Shown here: positions 43,112 to 55,034 of the stretch, one piece after another
How the letters are laid out: each line of letters begins with the position of its first letter
Position numbering within the stretch: position 1 is the first letter of the stretch
Notes under the pieces: model-generated
Seen by the model: only the letters and a program-made list of their open reading frames with translations
Told to the model about the DNA's origin: nothing
Database searches by the model: none
Translations under genes and position numbers: made by a program
Source of the DNA: Paralithodes platypus
Lineage: Eukaryota > Arthropoda > Malacostraca > Decapoda > Lithodidae
Direction: 5' to 3'
Length of the DNA stretch: 64,000 nt
NCBI GenBank assembly: GCA_032716605.1
Contig: CM064506.1
Location: forward strand, 19,702,600-19,766,599

Positions 43112-43591
43112 CTATACTATGTCGGCAACATGAGTCGCCAAGAGGAAGACACATAAGGCACGAGAGAGCTGAGAACACACATCCGCATCCCGGACACCGT
43201 GGCCTAACAAGAGCCCTAAGCTGAACCCCCGAGACGACAAACGGCGAACCGAGTCCCTAAGTTTGACCCTGTGGCTATAGAACCGCGGACACACCTCCAC
43301 CAGATGCTCAGGGGTTTCGGGCTGCCCACACCAGCGACAGTCTGGGCACCGTATCATGCGGAGTCGGAACAGGTGTGCTGACAGCGCAGTGTGTCCAATA
43401 CGCAGCCTGGCCAGCGAGACATCGAGTTTCCGCAGGGGGTGTCGACTCCAAGGCTGGGGGCACGAATCCCACCGGTATCTCCCCCATGGTCGTCTGCAGC
43501 AACAGCACCCGTAGCTCCCTGTCCCAAAGTCCGCGACTAGCCCGCCCGACAACCTGGGCATGCGTCCTCGCATCCATGCCAACCGACTCAA
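43112..43591 (-). pseudogene. LINE copy 2 ORF2, C-terminal end
   Basis: About 150 codons collinear with the end of copy 1 ORF2: P-Q-P-W-S-R-H-P-L-R-K-L-D-V, L-R-I-G-H-T-A-L-S and the zinc motif C-R-W-C-G-Q-P-E-T-P-E-H. It is in a different frame from the RNase H part, with the shift close to 43592. Confidence 0.85.
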
Positions 43592-43594
43592 CCT

Positions 43595-45796
43595 CTACCG
43601 AAGCGTGGCCAGCGTCGCCGCAGCATCAGCCACCGTGTTGCCACGAATGCCCGAGTGCGCAGGAACCCACTGGAGGACCACTTCCCACGGATGATCTAAA
43701 AAGTGAACCAGCAACACCTGGATGGCGAAGACAAGACGAGGATATGTAGCCGGGCGGGCCGCAAGGAGCAGAAGGAGGGAGGCTTGGGAATCCGAGTACA
43801 AGACGACCCGTTGAGGCCGAATATGACACCGCACAAACTCCAGGGCTCGAAGAATGGCAAACAGTTCCGCCGCTATGATGGGATGGTGCCCAGACAACCT
43901 CCAGGTCTGGCAGAGGGAGAGGTCCTCATAGTAGACAGCCGCGGACGAGGAGGCCGGAGGAACGCAGGAACCATCCGTGAAGACACCGAAGTGCCCCTGA
44001 TAACACGACCCCACCAGCTCAGCAAAATAGGCCCGGGCAAGTCCAGCATCCGTCGACGTCCGGTAACCTTCATGGAAGGTAACCCGGATGCGAGGAGTGA
44101 GATCAACCCACGGCGGGACCGGAGACACAGAGGGGGTCGGGGAGGGAGAGGGAGGGTCCACAGCTATCTGCCGATAGTGGAGGAGGCTCCTCACCAGGAA
44201 AGGCTGACGCCGTTTCACAGGCCACGATGGTGCATTCCTGGAGACCCCTGACGAAGCATGCAGGCCCGACAACGGGTGATGCCCAGGAAGAGTAGCAACT
44301 CGCCCCGCCCACCTACAATCCGTCAACACCCGAGACCAGGACAGAGGCAACGACCCACTTTCCGCTAGGAGGGACACGGTAGGGGAGGAACAAAAAGCCC
44401 CCAACGCCACCCTGAGGGCCGTGTTATGAATAGGGTCCAAGCGGCTAAGAACTGACGACGAAGCCGAGCCATACACCGCACTACCATAAGCCACCTTACT
44501 CTTGATGAAAGACTTATAAAAACACAGCAGATCATCCCGAGACGTCCCCCACTTGGACCCGGCTATACACTTCATTATACCCAGCCGCTTCATGCAAGAC
44601 GATCGCAGGTAGTCCACATGATTCCTCCAAGTCAATACCGGCCCATCCCAACGCAGACCTAAGAAGGTGTGTGACGTACGATACGTGAGAGGCTCACCCC
44701 CCAACGTAATCGTAGGCAGACCCGGGAGTTTAGTCTTCAACGTGAAGCACATGAGAGCGCTCTTTTGGGCATTGAGTCGTAGGCCCCAGTCCCTCGCCCA
44801 CTCACAGAGCTCATCAACCGCCAATTGCAGAGCAGTCTGGGCCTGTAAGAGCGTGTCCGCTGAGCAGACGATGGCAAGATCGTCGGCATACACCATCGTC
44901 GTAGCATTACGGGACCGAGGGACATCAGACAACATGGCATTCAGGAACAGTGGACCCAAGATCGACCCCTGAATCACCCCACGGCGGACAGGGAAAGGCC
45001 GCGACGTAGAGGTACCAACCGCCACTGAAAGGGACCTCTCAAGCAAGTAGCTGCAGAGCCACGATAAAACCTTCCCACGTACACCAAGCATACCCAATTT
45101 GTATAGGACCCCGGCATGGGAAACCGAATCAAAGGCACTCGCAACATCGATGAACGCCACGAGGAGCACCTTCTTGTTCCGATATGCATCCTGGATGCGA
45201 TATTCCAGCTGGAGAAGCACATCCACGGTACCCCTAGCCGGGCGGAAACCATGAAGAACATCAGGAAGGAGTGCCTTAGTCTCCAGCCACCAAGTGAGCC
45301 TCTGTGAAACCATCTTCTCCATCACCTTACCCACCACCAACAACATGCAGATGGGCCTACGTGAAGATGGCAAAGAGGGATCCTTACCCGGTTTAGGGAA
45401 CGGAAGGAGGAGGGCCGACTTCCACAGAGCCGGATATGTACCAGTAGACCAGCTCCTGTTATAGAAGTCCAGCAACACATCAAACCCCTCCCGCGGCAGA
45501 TGGGCAAGCATCTCATACGCCACATCATCGTGACCCACAGCCTTACCCTTGGGGAGTGAGTCCAAAGTGCGGTGCAATTCATGGGCGGTCAGCGGATCGG
45601 CAAGGCCGTCAGGATCAGGAGATTCAAGATGGTACGAAATTACTGACTCCAGCCGATCCACATCCGGTAGTTGCGGTGGGGCCTCAAACAGCACCCGATA
45701 GTGATCTGCCAAACAATCCGCCTGCTCCTGCGCATCGCCGACTAGCCGACCGCCAACAGTAAGAGGGAAAGAAGTGTCCACCCTCTGGCCATTCAT
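43595..45796 (-). pseudogene. LINE copy 2 ORF2: reverse transcriptase and RNase H part
   Basis: 733 codons. RT blocks G-K-A-V-G-H-D-D near 84-91, F-R-P-A-R-G-T near 184-190, A-F-I-D-V-A-S-A-F-D-S near 214-224, G-V-I-Q-G-S near 273-278 and catalytic Y-A-D-D at 303-306. RNase H shows F-T-D-G-S, A-A-E-L-F-A-I, Y-S-D-S-Q-A-S and N-T-V-A-D-A-A-A. The unusual G-V-I-Q-G-S in place of the common PQG block is a possible lesion. The upstream endonuclease is separated by a frame break near 45800. Confidence 0.9.
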
Positions 45797-45811
45797 CTAC
45801 CGAACAAAACG

Positions 45812-46990
45812 CTACGCCCTCTTGCTGGAGCTGGCAAACCTCAACGTAGGACAGAAGGCAGCCCAAGACCCACGCTTCGCCTTCAAGAGAGTGCGTTTGC
45901 ACCGGGCATCCACCCTCCGTGCCTCCCGCTTGAACTCCACACAGGGATGACGGCGCCAGACAGACCAAGCCCGATGACGAACCCGGACCGCAACCGCACA
46001 TTCCTCGGTCCACCAAGGAACAGTGGGCCTGTCCGTAGGGGGCCGGCCCGTCATCCGAAAGGCCCCACCGGCCGCAGCAGTTAACGCCCTTGAAATGGCC
46101 TCAGCACCCGAGCCCACCGACTCCGCGAGAGAGGGAGGATCCAAGTGGAGGCCACGTTGGAACTGGCCCCATCCCTCAGCACCGAACCTCCACCTCGGGC
46201 GGGAACGCGGAGGGGCAGGAGAGGAAAACCCAAAGACATCAAGCAAGACAGGCAGATGATCACTCCCCATGTACGGACCCGTGGTAACCCGAGCACCTAA
46301 AAACAGGTCATTACCCAAGCAGAGATCTAAGGTGGAGGAGGACGCGGTATGCGGATCGACGCGGGTAGGGAGACCAGGTGGGGTTAAAAGGTCAAAGGAA
46401 GGGCTATCCAATAACGCATCAAAAAGCGAGGTACCAGTACGGTTCCGAGATGCCCTGAGCACCAACGGATCCCAGTACGGGTGACGCGCATTAAAGTCCC
46501 CCATCACCAGACAGGGCGACGGCAATTGATTAAAATAATGTTGGAATTCCGGCAGAGCAATATTCCGACAAGGGTTATAACAGATGAACACAGTAGCCCA
46601 CCCCTTCCGTAAGGCCACGCTCACCGCCAGAACCTCCAGGTCTCCACCAGCAAACCGTTGCAAACCGAACATCTTGCTTGGGACCGTATCCCGCACCGCT
46701 AGAGCCAAACCACCACCCCTAGAGTCCCTATCCGCCCGATACACATTAAAATGAGGGATCCGGAAATGTAACGTGGAAGAAAGCCAAGTTTCGCATAGCC
46801 CTACCACTATAGGGGCTTCACGTTCCACCAACAACCGTAAATCCTGAGTCTTACGGTGAACTGACCGAGCATTCCACAAAAGAAACTTCTCCGATAACCT
46901 GGGCAACCCTAACGGGACACCAACAGAGCCAACAGTCTGGGTATCAATGCGAGACAAACTTCCTTGAGAGTACGGCCTGACACTATGCAC
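45812..46990 (-). pseudogene. LINE copy 2 ORF2: AP endonuclease part
   Basis: 392 codons with W-N-A-R-S-V, V-G-L-C-E-T-W-L, V-M-G-D-F-N-A-R-H and G-S-D-H-L-P-V, the four conserved blocks of APE-type LINE endonucleases. The Met at 46990 lies just downstream of the ORF1 stop at about 47024, fitting a bicistronic mRNA. Confidence 0.88.
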
Positions 46991-47023
46991 TCCCAGAAAT
47001 CCGTCACCAACGAGCCAAATGTA

Positions 47024-48139
47024 TCAGTTACAGGGGGGGGGAGGGGCAGACTGCTGCCTCACCGTCGGACTACCAGCACTAGACGCTAAAGGACCAGAGG
47101 TAGGCCGGGGAGAGACAGAAATATTATTCGGGCAAGGGGGAGGGAGCATCTGGGGGACTGGCGGCGGAGCCCTGGGAGGAGAGGCATCCAACAACCTGTG
47201 CCGAGGCCGAGGACCACTACGACGGCGCAGATGCCTCGGGGACGATGGACGATGAAGGACCACTTCAGCGTCAGAGGAGGCCCCCTCTGAGACCCGAACC
47301 TCACGCCGAACCACCTCGCCCATGACCCCTACGCCAACACCATGTGGCCGAATCACATCCAGGTCATCCGCCTGATCCCCCAACACCTCAAACCTGTTGC
47401 CCGTGACCACCGAAGCATACAGCCGGTCACCCGCCGCCGCCGACCTCGGCGGGAGACGCGGGCCAGCAGAGCCACTTACAACCGGAGACGACCCTAAATG
47501 CGGAGGAGACCGACGCTGGGTAGGATTCAATTCCCGAACCTTCCGGTTGAGATCAGGCAGGCCAAACTTTTCCTGTTTGTAGTCCTCATGGATTTCGAGA
47601 GCCTTCAAGAAAACGGGGCAGGAGCGGGAGATCACCCGATGTCCACCACCACAAAAATAACAACTAGGGGAATTAGGGCACGAGTGGTCACCCGACGCCA
47701 TAGGATGAAACCCACTACAGTTCCGACAGCGCACCTTATTCCGACAGGTGATCGAACCATGACCAAAAAAATTACAGGTGAAACACCATAGCAGCCTAAA
47801 AGAGTACCTCGAAACTGGATAGCACTCCGAGCCTACGACAACCCTGGAAGGCAAGCAACCCCGAAAACGCAAGCGGACCACCCCTGAACTCACCGAGGGA
47901 GAACCCGACCCACCCCCCTCGCCTCCACCATCCCGCTCCACGCGTTTAGAGAGCCGCGTGACCTCCTCCAGGGCCGCTGACGCAACCCCATGATCATCAG
48001 ACAGGACCCTAAGGGACCCCATGATGGCACTCTCAGAAATGACAGGGTCAACAGGGCCGATCTTCCCCCAGGAATAGCTGCCATCCCCCGGGGAAATGGA
48101 CTCCCGGCACACCACCGTCCAGTCCCCGAAACTAGTCAA
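47024..48139 (-). pseudogene. LINE copy 2 ORF1, main part with three zinc knuckles
   Basis: 371 codons. Three CCHC-type knuckles are intact: residues 119-132 (C-F-T-C...H....C), 138-154 and 160-174 (C-Y-F-C-G-G-G-H...C). They are preceded by W-G-K-I-G-P-V-D-P and followed by an Arg/Pro/Ser-rich tail. This is the three-knuckle layout of I-element ORF1 proteins, which bind the element RNA. The N-terminal 140 residues lie upstream in another frame. Confidence 0.85.
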
Positions 48140-48161
48140 CTCCTCTAGAGGCCTAATCCCC

Positions 48162-48593
48162 TTACCAATAACCCCGCGGGGAAGAGAGGGGCCTCACCAG
48201 GGCCTCACCCCGACCCAGTACCATGATGCCGTGTGGCCGCACATACTCACCAAATGGAGCGTCCCCCACAGCCGCCGTAACCCTGGCAGAATTGTCAAAG
48301 ACACGCCGCCGAGGAACAGAATGAATAATGTACGTTACCAAGTCAGCGTCGTCCGAGCCATCCGGCACCCCCACCGATCCCCCCACGGCCCCCTGGGCCA
48401 GGTCCACCGGCACACTGGGCACCCCATCCACCGACAACTTCCTCTGCACCTTGGCCCCATCATTGAGAGGCCCGGGAGGGCCATCAGCGACCTCATCAAG
48501 GACCAGACTCCGCTTCAGGCCACCAAACGACTGATCGTCCATGGCCGCCAGGCCCGCCACATCCCCCTCACCACCCCCACTACACACACTCAT
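48162..48593 (-). pseudogene. LINE copy 2 ORF1, N-terminal part
   Basis: 143 codons, with D-L-V-T-Y-I-I-H-S-V-P-R and A-P-F-G-E-Y-V, parallel to copy 1 ORF1. The break to the downstream frame lies between about 48140 and 48190. The start codon is the first in the frame after the 5' UTR. Confidence 0.78.
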
Positions 48594-48851
48594 CCCCCAG
48601 CACTACCCACCACGGTCCCACTGACTCTAGCCAGGAAAGCCAGCTGGCAAGCCCGATGGCCCACCTGAGCAATAGCCCGTGAAATAGAAAATGAAAAGCA
48701 CAAGAGACCAGCACGTCTGAACAGTACGGCCGTCTTCTTCTTCCCTTCGTCGCTTTGTTTACATCCGAATGTCCAAACACTCCAAAGTCCAACGAACAAC
48801 TTTCAGCCAGCTCAACGTAGGCATGTCACTCATGCCAGTGAAGTAAATTTG

Positions 48852-49036
48852 CCCCCTGATACTACTCTCCTTGACGCGGTTGGGGGGCTTCAGTGACTAA
48901 TTTTGAGTAGTTTTTCATTCCTCATTCTATGATTTTCCCCTTCTATTCTTATTCTGTCCCATCTAAACGCCTGTGCAGTAATCTGGAGACAACCCTCCAA
49001 GCAAACTGCACATTTAAACAATAAGAAGAAGAAGAA
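48852..49036 (+). mobile_element. Short retroposon with (AAG)n tail and 12-bp duplication
   Basis: GAAGTAAATTTG stands at 48840-48851 and again at 49037-49048. Between them is 185 bp ending in a (GAA)n tail. No coding sequence is visible, so it is either a strongly 5'-truncated LINE or a SINE. The LINE just downstream also ends in (GAA)n but its 3' UTR differs. Confidence 0.75.
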
Positions 49037-49245
49037 GAAGTAAATTTGAAGTTTTGGTAATAGGCCTAATTATGGTAGCTTACGCCCAATAACACCATCC
49101 ATACCAAATCTAGGACCTGGCCCATTCGAGTTTTTGAAGTCAGGCCTAGGCTACAATTCCTAAGAAGCATGCCTGACGAGCCACCAGTTCCCAGGTAGGC
49201 CACACCTCACTCTGCAGAGCAGCTTCAAATTCAATAGCTGATCAA

Positions 49246-50216
49246 GTGGGAAGAATGATTGAACGGGGGATTGCAAGGACAGAGAAGACCCGACCAGGGG
49301 AAGCTCAAGGGGGTGGAGAGGAGAATAGAAGGGAAGGGAAGGCATATAAGGGTGGAGGTGATGAAGGAGGCCGACAAGTGGAGAAGGGATATGGGTGTGG
49401 AGGGGATGAGAAGAAACGGAGGGGAAGCGAAAGAAATGAGGGAAGGGCAGAGAGATACAGGGGGGAAAAAGAGGAAAGGGAAGAATGGGGTGGACAGAGG
49501 AGGAGGCAGAGTGAAGGGAGAGAAAGAAGGGATACGGAGGAGAGAACGCATCACCAGTACCAGGACGATATGAACAAAGGAGAAAGGGGAACAGACAGAA
49601 GGGTGGAACAAAGGGGATGGAGAAGGGATGCTAGAGAGGACCGGGTACTACTGATAGGGGACAGCACGATAAGATGGATGGGGGAGGAACTGTTGGGCAA
49701 GGAAAAGAGGGAGAAGTGTGATAAGCCTCCCAGGGGCGGATATAGAAAGAATAATGCGAGGTTTGAGGAACAGAAATGGACAAGAGGGAAGGTGGAACTG
49801 TAGTGATACAGGGGGGAGGAAATGGGCTAGAGGGGAAAGGAGCAGAAGGAACGGTAGGAGCAGTAATGGAAGGAATAAAAAACTTCAAAGAAACCAACCC
49901 AATGGTAATGGTATGGGTGGTGGGAATTATAGAAAGGCCAAGGGAAGGGAAAACGAGGCAATACGAGAAAGAGAGAAAGATGACAAATGAGAGAATACAG
50001 AGGAATATTGGAGAAATGAACAAAAGGCTATGGGCAAGGGATGAAGCAGGAGTAGGATACATCGACCCAGACTACAAGCTGAGCCCAGGAGATTTTGCGA
50101 GGGATGGAATACACCTGTCAGAAGCGGGGAAATGGACTGTAGGGGGAAAGATTAGGAGAGCAATAGAAGAAAGTGAGGAGCAGAGGAAAGAGTGGCTAAG
50201 GAACACGGAAAGGTGA
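49246..50216 (+). pseudogene. Third LINE ORF1: basic region plus SGNH hydrolase-like domain
   Basis: Two frames. The first (49246-49803) is a Lys/Arg/Glu-rich charged region followed by V-L-L-I-G-D-S-T-I-R-W-M, the GDS nucleophile block of SGNH hydrolases. After a frame shift near 49750-49776 the second (to 50216) gives V-V-I-Q-G-G-G-N-G, V-M-V-W-V-V-G-I-I and D-G-I-H-L-S-E-A-G, the last holding the Asp/His pair of the catalytic triad. Esterase-like ORF1 proteins accompany some LINE clades and are thought to act in RNA or membrane interaction; their role is unsettled. The basic N-terminal region would suit nucleic-acid binding. Confidence 0.75.
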
Positions 50217-50434
50217 AGGAAGGGGAGAAGAGAGGAAGCGGGAGGAGAAAGGGAGGATGAGAAAAAAGAAAAGGGAAAGAAAGAAAAGTGAGAGGGAAAT
50301 GAGAAGAAGATTGAAAAGGAAGTAGAGGGAAACTTAGACATGGGAGAAAGAACGGTGGGAGAGAAAGAAGGAGGAGGAGGGGAAGAAAGAGAAATAAGAG
50401 AAAGGAAGAGAAAGCAGAAGAACAAGGGAAAAAA

Positions 50435-52165
50435 GTGAAGAAGAACAAAGGGAAAGAGCGGGGGGAGGGGGGTAACGTATACCGAGGAATAAAAATAGGA
50501 TGTGTAAACATAAATGGGATGAATAGAGGGAAAATACAAGACATTGAAGAGGTATGGAGTGAGTGGGAAATGGAAATGATAGGAATAACAGAAACACACC
50601 TTAGGGGAGAGACAAAATGGGAAGGGGATAAATATACGCTCATTGGGAGAGGGAGGGAGAAATCAGAAAAGAAAGGGGGAGGGGTAGGGTTAATGATTAG
50701 GAACAACTCAAAATGGAAAATAGAGAAACTAAAGGGTGGAGAATCAAAGGAAATGGAGGATATAATGGGAGTGACGCTAGCGAGGATGAATAATGGAAGG
50801 GAAGAAAAAATAACAGCAATAATAGGGTACTTCACGGTAGAAGAGGGGAGAAGGGAACGTGAAGAAAACAGAATCAAGTACCAAGGAATACAGGAAATGA
50901 TAAGGGTTAGGGAGGAAGAGGAGATAATTATAATGGGAGACATGAATGCACATATAGGGATACTAGGGGAGAGGATAAATGGGAATGGAGAAGCCTTGAC
51001 CCAATTTGCGGAAGAAAATGACATGGAAATACTGAACCAAACAATGGGAGAGGGGAAGGCGACATGGGTAAGACACGGAGAAGGCCAAAACTCGGCGATA
51101 GACTTCATACTAGCGAATGGAAGAGCAAGGGAAGAGATCCAAAACATGTGGATAGATGAAGAAAATGAAGTAGGGATACAAAGCGACCACAGACTCATGG
51201 TGATAAACTACACAAAGGAATGGAAAAGCAAAGGAAACACGAGATGGAAGATTAATAGATGGAATCTAAAAAGTGAAAGATGGGGAGAATACAGAGGTTA
51301 CCTGGAAGAAATAGGGGAAAGAAGAGAGGGGAGCATAGAAGAAATGGACAGAGAGTTGATGATGGACATAAACAGAGTGGCAGAAAGGAGTATAGGAAGA
51401 ATAAGAAGATGGACAGGAAAAAGAAAACAAAAACCATGGTGGAATGGGGAAATAAAACAAGCAAGAAGTGAAAGAAGGGATGCGAACAGAGAAAGGAGAA
51501 GGATGATAGAGAGAAATAGGAGGGAAGGCGGAGAGAGGGAACGAGAAGAAAGACAAGCGGTACGGGCATACGAGGAGAAAAGGAAGAAGGTAAAAATACT
51601 AATACAAGAGGCAATGATAAAACACAAGAAAGAAGAAGTAGAAAAGATCAGAAGCAAGGGGAAAGAGGGCCAAAAGGAGTGGTATAGGATGTTAAGAGGT
51701 GAGACCGGTAGAGAGGAAGAAAGCATGGAACTAATAGTGGGAGATAGAATAATAAAGACAGAAGAAGAAATAAAGATTGAAATAAAGCGATACTGGGAGG
51801 AAATATGGGGAGTAAATGAACAAGGGGAGGGGAGGCAATGCAACTTGGAAATGAGAGAGAGAAGGCTACCAGAACAGGATAAGATGGAAATGGAAAGGGA
51901 GCTCACAATAGAAGAAGTAAGGAGAGGGATCAAAGCACTAAAAAAGGGAAAGGCGACCGGCCCGGATGGGATACCAAATGAAATGTACATAGAGGAGGGG
52001 GGGGGGGGGGAAGAAATGGCAAGAAGACTGCAGAAAATGTTTAATGAGGTAATGGGAAATGAGAGCGTAACAGAAAGATGGAATGAAGCGAGAGTAACAC
52101 TATTGCACAAGGGAGGGTACAAGAGTAAGAAGGAAATGAAAAGCTACAGGCCAATGACTGACAAA
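50435..52165 (+). pseudogene. Third LINE ORF2: endonuclease and first RT blocks
   Basis: The endonuclease has C-V-N-I-N-G-M-N, G-I-T-E-T-H-L (catalytic Glu), I-M-G-D-M-N-A-H-I and Q-S-D-H-R-L-M. A highly charged linker of about 200 residues follows, then the RT entry L-K-K-G-K-A-T-G-P-D-G-I-P-N-E and W-N-E-A-R-V-T-L-L-H-K-G. The frame leaves the RT near 52160 and resumes in the next frame. The start at 50435 is the first Met, but homologous starts could lie slightly upstream because the frame boundary is not sharp. Confidence 0.85.
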
Positions 52166-53873
52166 CACAATAGGGAAACTCTTCTGCGGGATATTGAAGG
52201 AAAGGATGAATAGAGCCATAGAGGGAAACGGAATAATAAGTGATGAGCAAAATGGGTTCAGAAGAGACAGGAGGGGGACAGATAATATCTATATACTAAG
52301 CGAAGTGATGGGGAAAATGAAAAGAGAGAAAAAAATGGGTTACTGTGCATTCCTGGATATAGAGAAAGCCTATGATAGAGTAAACAGGGAACTGCTGTGG
52401 AAAATAATGGCAAGGAGTGGAATACCAGAAAAGTATATAAACATCATAACATCGATGTACCAAGGAACAAAAGCGAAGTACGCGCTAGGAAATATAGAAA
52501 CGGGATTGGTAGAAAGCAAGAGGGGGGTAAGGCAGGGGTGCGTATTATCGCCGTTATTATTTGCGTTATATATGGAAGAAATGACACAGAGGGTAAAAAG
52601 AGTGGGGGAGGGGATTCAGATACACAAGGAAAGACTGGGGGTACTGTTGTTTGCTGACGACGTAGTTCTGATGGCAAAAACGGGAGGAGGGTTGCAGAGA
52701 CTACTAGAGGAAGCAACGAGATTCGGGGAGGAACTTGAAGTAAGATTTAGTAAAGAAAAGAGCCAGGTGATGAAAATGAATGGAGAGCTTCAAGAGGACG
52801 AGGAATGGACACTGGAAGGAAACAGAATGAAGAAGACAAGGGAGTATAAATATCTGGGGGTAACGATCACGGAGAAAGGATTTGAGGTGAAAAGTGAAAA
52901 GGTTGGACAAATGCAACAATGGAATGGGAGACTATGGAGCACGACAAGGCTAAGAGCAAATAGCTATGAAATAGTGTGAGGGCTGTGGAAAGGATTAGGA
53001 GTACCTGCAATAATGTACGGCTTAGAGGCGGTAGAAACAACAGAGGCGGAAACAAAGAAATTAGAAACGGTACAGAATAAAATCAGGAGGACAGGATTGG
53101 GGGCAAATAAATACGTAGCACAAGAAGCAATCCGAGGGGAGATGGGGTGGAGTACGTTTGAGGAAAGGATTGGGAAAGCGAAAGGGAAGTACAAAGTGAG
53201 GCTAGAGGGGATGGAGGAAGATAGGTGGCCGGGGAAGGTATACAGATGGGCGAACGAGCAAAGTAAATGGAACAGAGAGTGCAAAAAAAGATTGGGGAGG
53301 ATAAATATAAACCAGGACCGGGTGGGAGGGGTATTTAGAAAACGAAATGAGAGAGAGGAGTGGGTCATACTAGAAAATGGGAGGGGATGTGTCAGAGAGA
53401 TAGAGAAAGGGATAAAGGAGGAGGGGATAAGAAAGTGGAGGGAGGGGGTAGAAAATAAAGCCACACTGGCATATTATAGAGAGAAGGAAAAACCAGCTAG
53501 AGAACTATACTATGATGGAGGATGGGGATCGAAACTTCTATTTAAAGCAAGAACAGGATCGCTAGAAACGAATGAGAGAACAAGGAGATGGAATGGAGTG
53601 GGACCGCACTGCAGTCAATGTGAAATGGGAGGAGACCCAATAGTGGAGGATGTAGAACACATAGTAACGGAATGTACAAGATATAATGAGGAGAGAGACG
53701 AATTGGAGAGGTATATGAGGAATAGAGTTGGGGAGAGGGGGTGGGAGGAGATTAAGCAGAGAGAAGATAGAGGGCTAGGGGTGCTATTGGGGTTAACACA
53801 GGAGATGGAAACACAAGACATGGAGATGGTGAAGAGGATGTTGGAGAAAATGTGGAGGAAGAGAAATGGGTGA
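52165..53873 (+). pseudogene. Third LINE ORF2: RT core and C-terminal domain
   Basis: D-E-Q-N-G-F-R-R, F-L-D-I-E-K-A-Y-D-R-V-N, G-V-R-Q-G-C-V-L-S-P-L-L-F and catalytic F-A-D-D-V-V are all present, then K-Y-L-G-V-T-I. A TGA at 52977-52979 interrupts the frame, which continues unchanged in the same frame to 53873. The rest has the connection region and a zinc motif C-S-Q-C-E-M-G-G-D...E-H-I-V-T-E-C. There is no RNase H domain, unlike the two I-group copies. Confidence 0.87.
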
Positions 53874-54078
53874 GAGGGGGGGGGGGGGGAGCGGAGGTGA
53901 GGGGGAGGGGGGAGGAAGTGAGGGAGGGGGTTTATAAAAAAAAAAAACTGTCTCTTAAACTATCCTTCTACTCTAAACTTTCCCTCCTACTAACGTTTCT
54001 GAGCCAGTACCGATACAAAGGTCAGCCCTGTGGATCTGCACGGTGTGCGGGCGGGTTCTAAAGAAGAAGAAGAAGAAG

Positions 54079-55030
54079 GACCTCCCCTAATGAACGACTC
54101 TGAGGCGGCGCCTCTAGACTTGCCTACACCAAGTAGCCTATAGCCTATTTACAGTTTCTTACAGTAGATCCTCTGGAAAAAGGCAAACTAGGCCTGTGTA
54201 TACAATAGCCGGTAAAATTCTAGTTTCACGTACACAGCGACAAAAGGGAGGCGCGGTTGTAAAGGCATAGCTTCCCGACCAACTATGAAGATCAGGGAAA
54301 TTGCTGGGTAAAAGACGTAATATAGGATAATGATAATAAACTACATTAACGACATTAGCCTAACCTAACAACCTTACCTAACCTAACCTAGTATTATGTA
54401 ATAGCTATGGTGCCGCATATGGGGAGATTTATTTTTATTTTTTTACAGTAGGTATAATTCCTTATAGGCTAATGCATTTCCGCCGCTTTGGACATATAGG
54501 AATTAAGTATGGTATATGACAACTCTAAAGTAGCCATAGAAATTTATGAGTATGCTGTGAAAGCGAAACTAGAATTAAACCCAATAGCCTAAGTCCTGGG
54601 GATGGTCCCCCTCAACCCAACCCATCATAGGCATTATGGGTTCAATGTTATTTTAATACCACAAATTTTGTTGATAGGCCTATATTTGAAGATAAATATT
54701 GAATCTATATGCTATAAAGATCATAAGAAAATTTGTTTTAACCCTCGGCAAAACCTAATAAAAAAGTATGGTAGCCTACTAAAATTTCTTTTTCGTAACA
54801 AGGTTGTCAATACGGTACTTCCAGTTATCGATAGCTCTAAAGATCATATGAAAATGTGTTAAACCCTCGGAAAAACCTAATATAAAAGTATGGTATTAAA
54901 ATTTAATTTTCGTAACAAGGTTGTCAATACGGTACTTTCCCGTTATCAATGTACAATCAAAGCTGAAGATTGCAGAGTAAACACCGTAGACTTCATCGAC
55001 TTTCTTTCACCTTCGTATAATCGACAGCCA
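54079..55030. other. Unrecognised DNA with CCTAA/TTAGG units
   Basis: CTAACCTAACCTAG near 54374-54392. The phrase TTTCGTAACAAGGTTGTCAATACGGT-like (first 20 bases TTTTCGTAACAAGGTTGTCA) occurs near 54790 and 54905, marking a diverged tandem copy of about 115 bp. No gene is recognised. Confidence 0.5.
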
Positions 55031-55034
55031 ATTT

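Larger units (their letters stand above)
43031..48745 (-). mobile_element. Near full-length I-group LINE, copy 2 (5.7 kb)
   Basis: A 14-bp target duplication TTCGTCGCTTTGTT lies at 43017-43030 and 48746-48759. Organisation matches copy 1: 5' UTR, ORF1, ORF2 with endonuclease-RT-RNase H, a 3' UTR and an (AAC)n/(AAT)n tail visible at the left as GTTGTTGTTGTTATTATT. The protein sequence differs from copy 1 at many positions, so the two are separate lineages of one clade rather than a recent duplication. Breaks lie near 48150 (ORF1), 45800 and 43592 (ORF2). Confidence 0.9.
49246..54078 (+). mobile_element. Near full-length LINE with SGNH ORF1 (third LINE)
   Basis: Plus-strand order: ORF1 with an SGNH hydrolase-like fold, ORF2 with AP endonuclease and reverse transcriptase and a terminal zinc motif, a 3' UTR with an A run near 53937, and a (GAA)n tail ending near 54078. 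Only two lesions in ORF2 are seen (a frameshift near 52160 and a TGA at 52977-52979) and one in ORF1 (near 49750). The coding strand is extremely purine-rich. The SGNH ORF1 is known from CR1/L2-type LINEs, but the RT resembles other groups as well, so the clade is left open. The 5' limit is not fixed. Confidence 0.85.

Noticed and set aside
49631..52122. Several long minus-strand frames in the third LINE
   Set aside because: They are pyrimidine-rich shadows (Ser/Leu/Phe/Pro) opposite a purine-rich coding strand; the plus strand carries all endonuclease and RT motifs.
49113..54087. AGGACCT as target duplication of the third LINE
   Set aside because: The 7-bp match near 49113 and 54079 is short and the 5' end of the element is not independently known.
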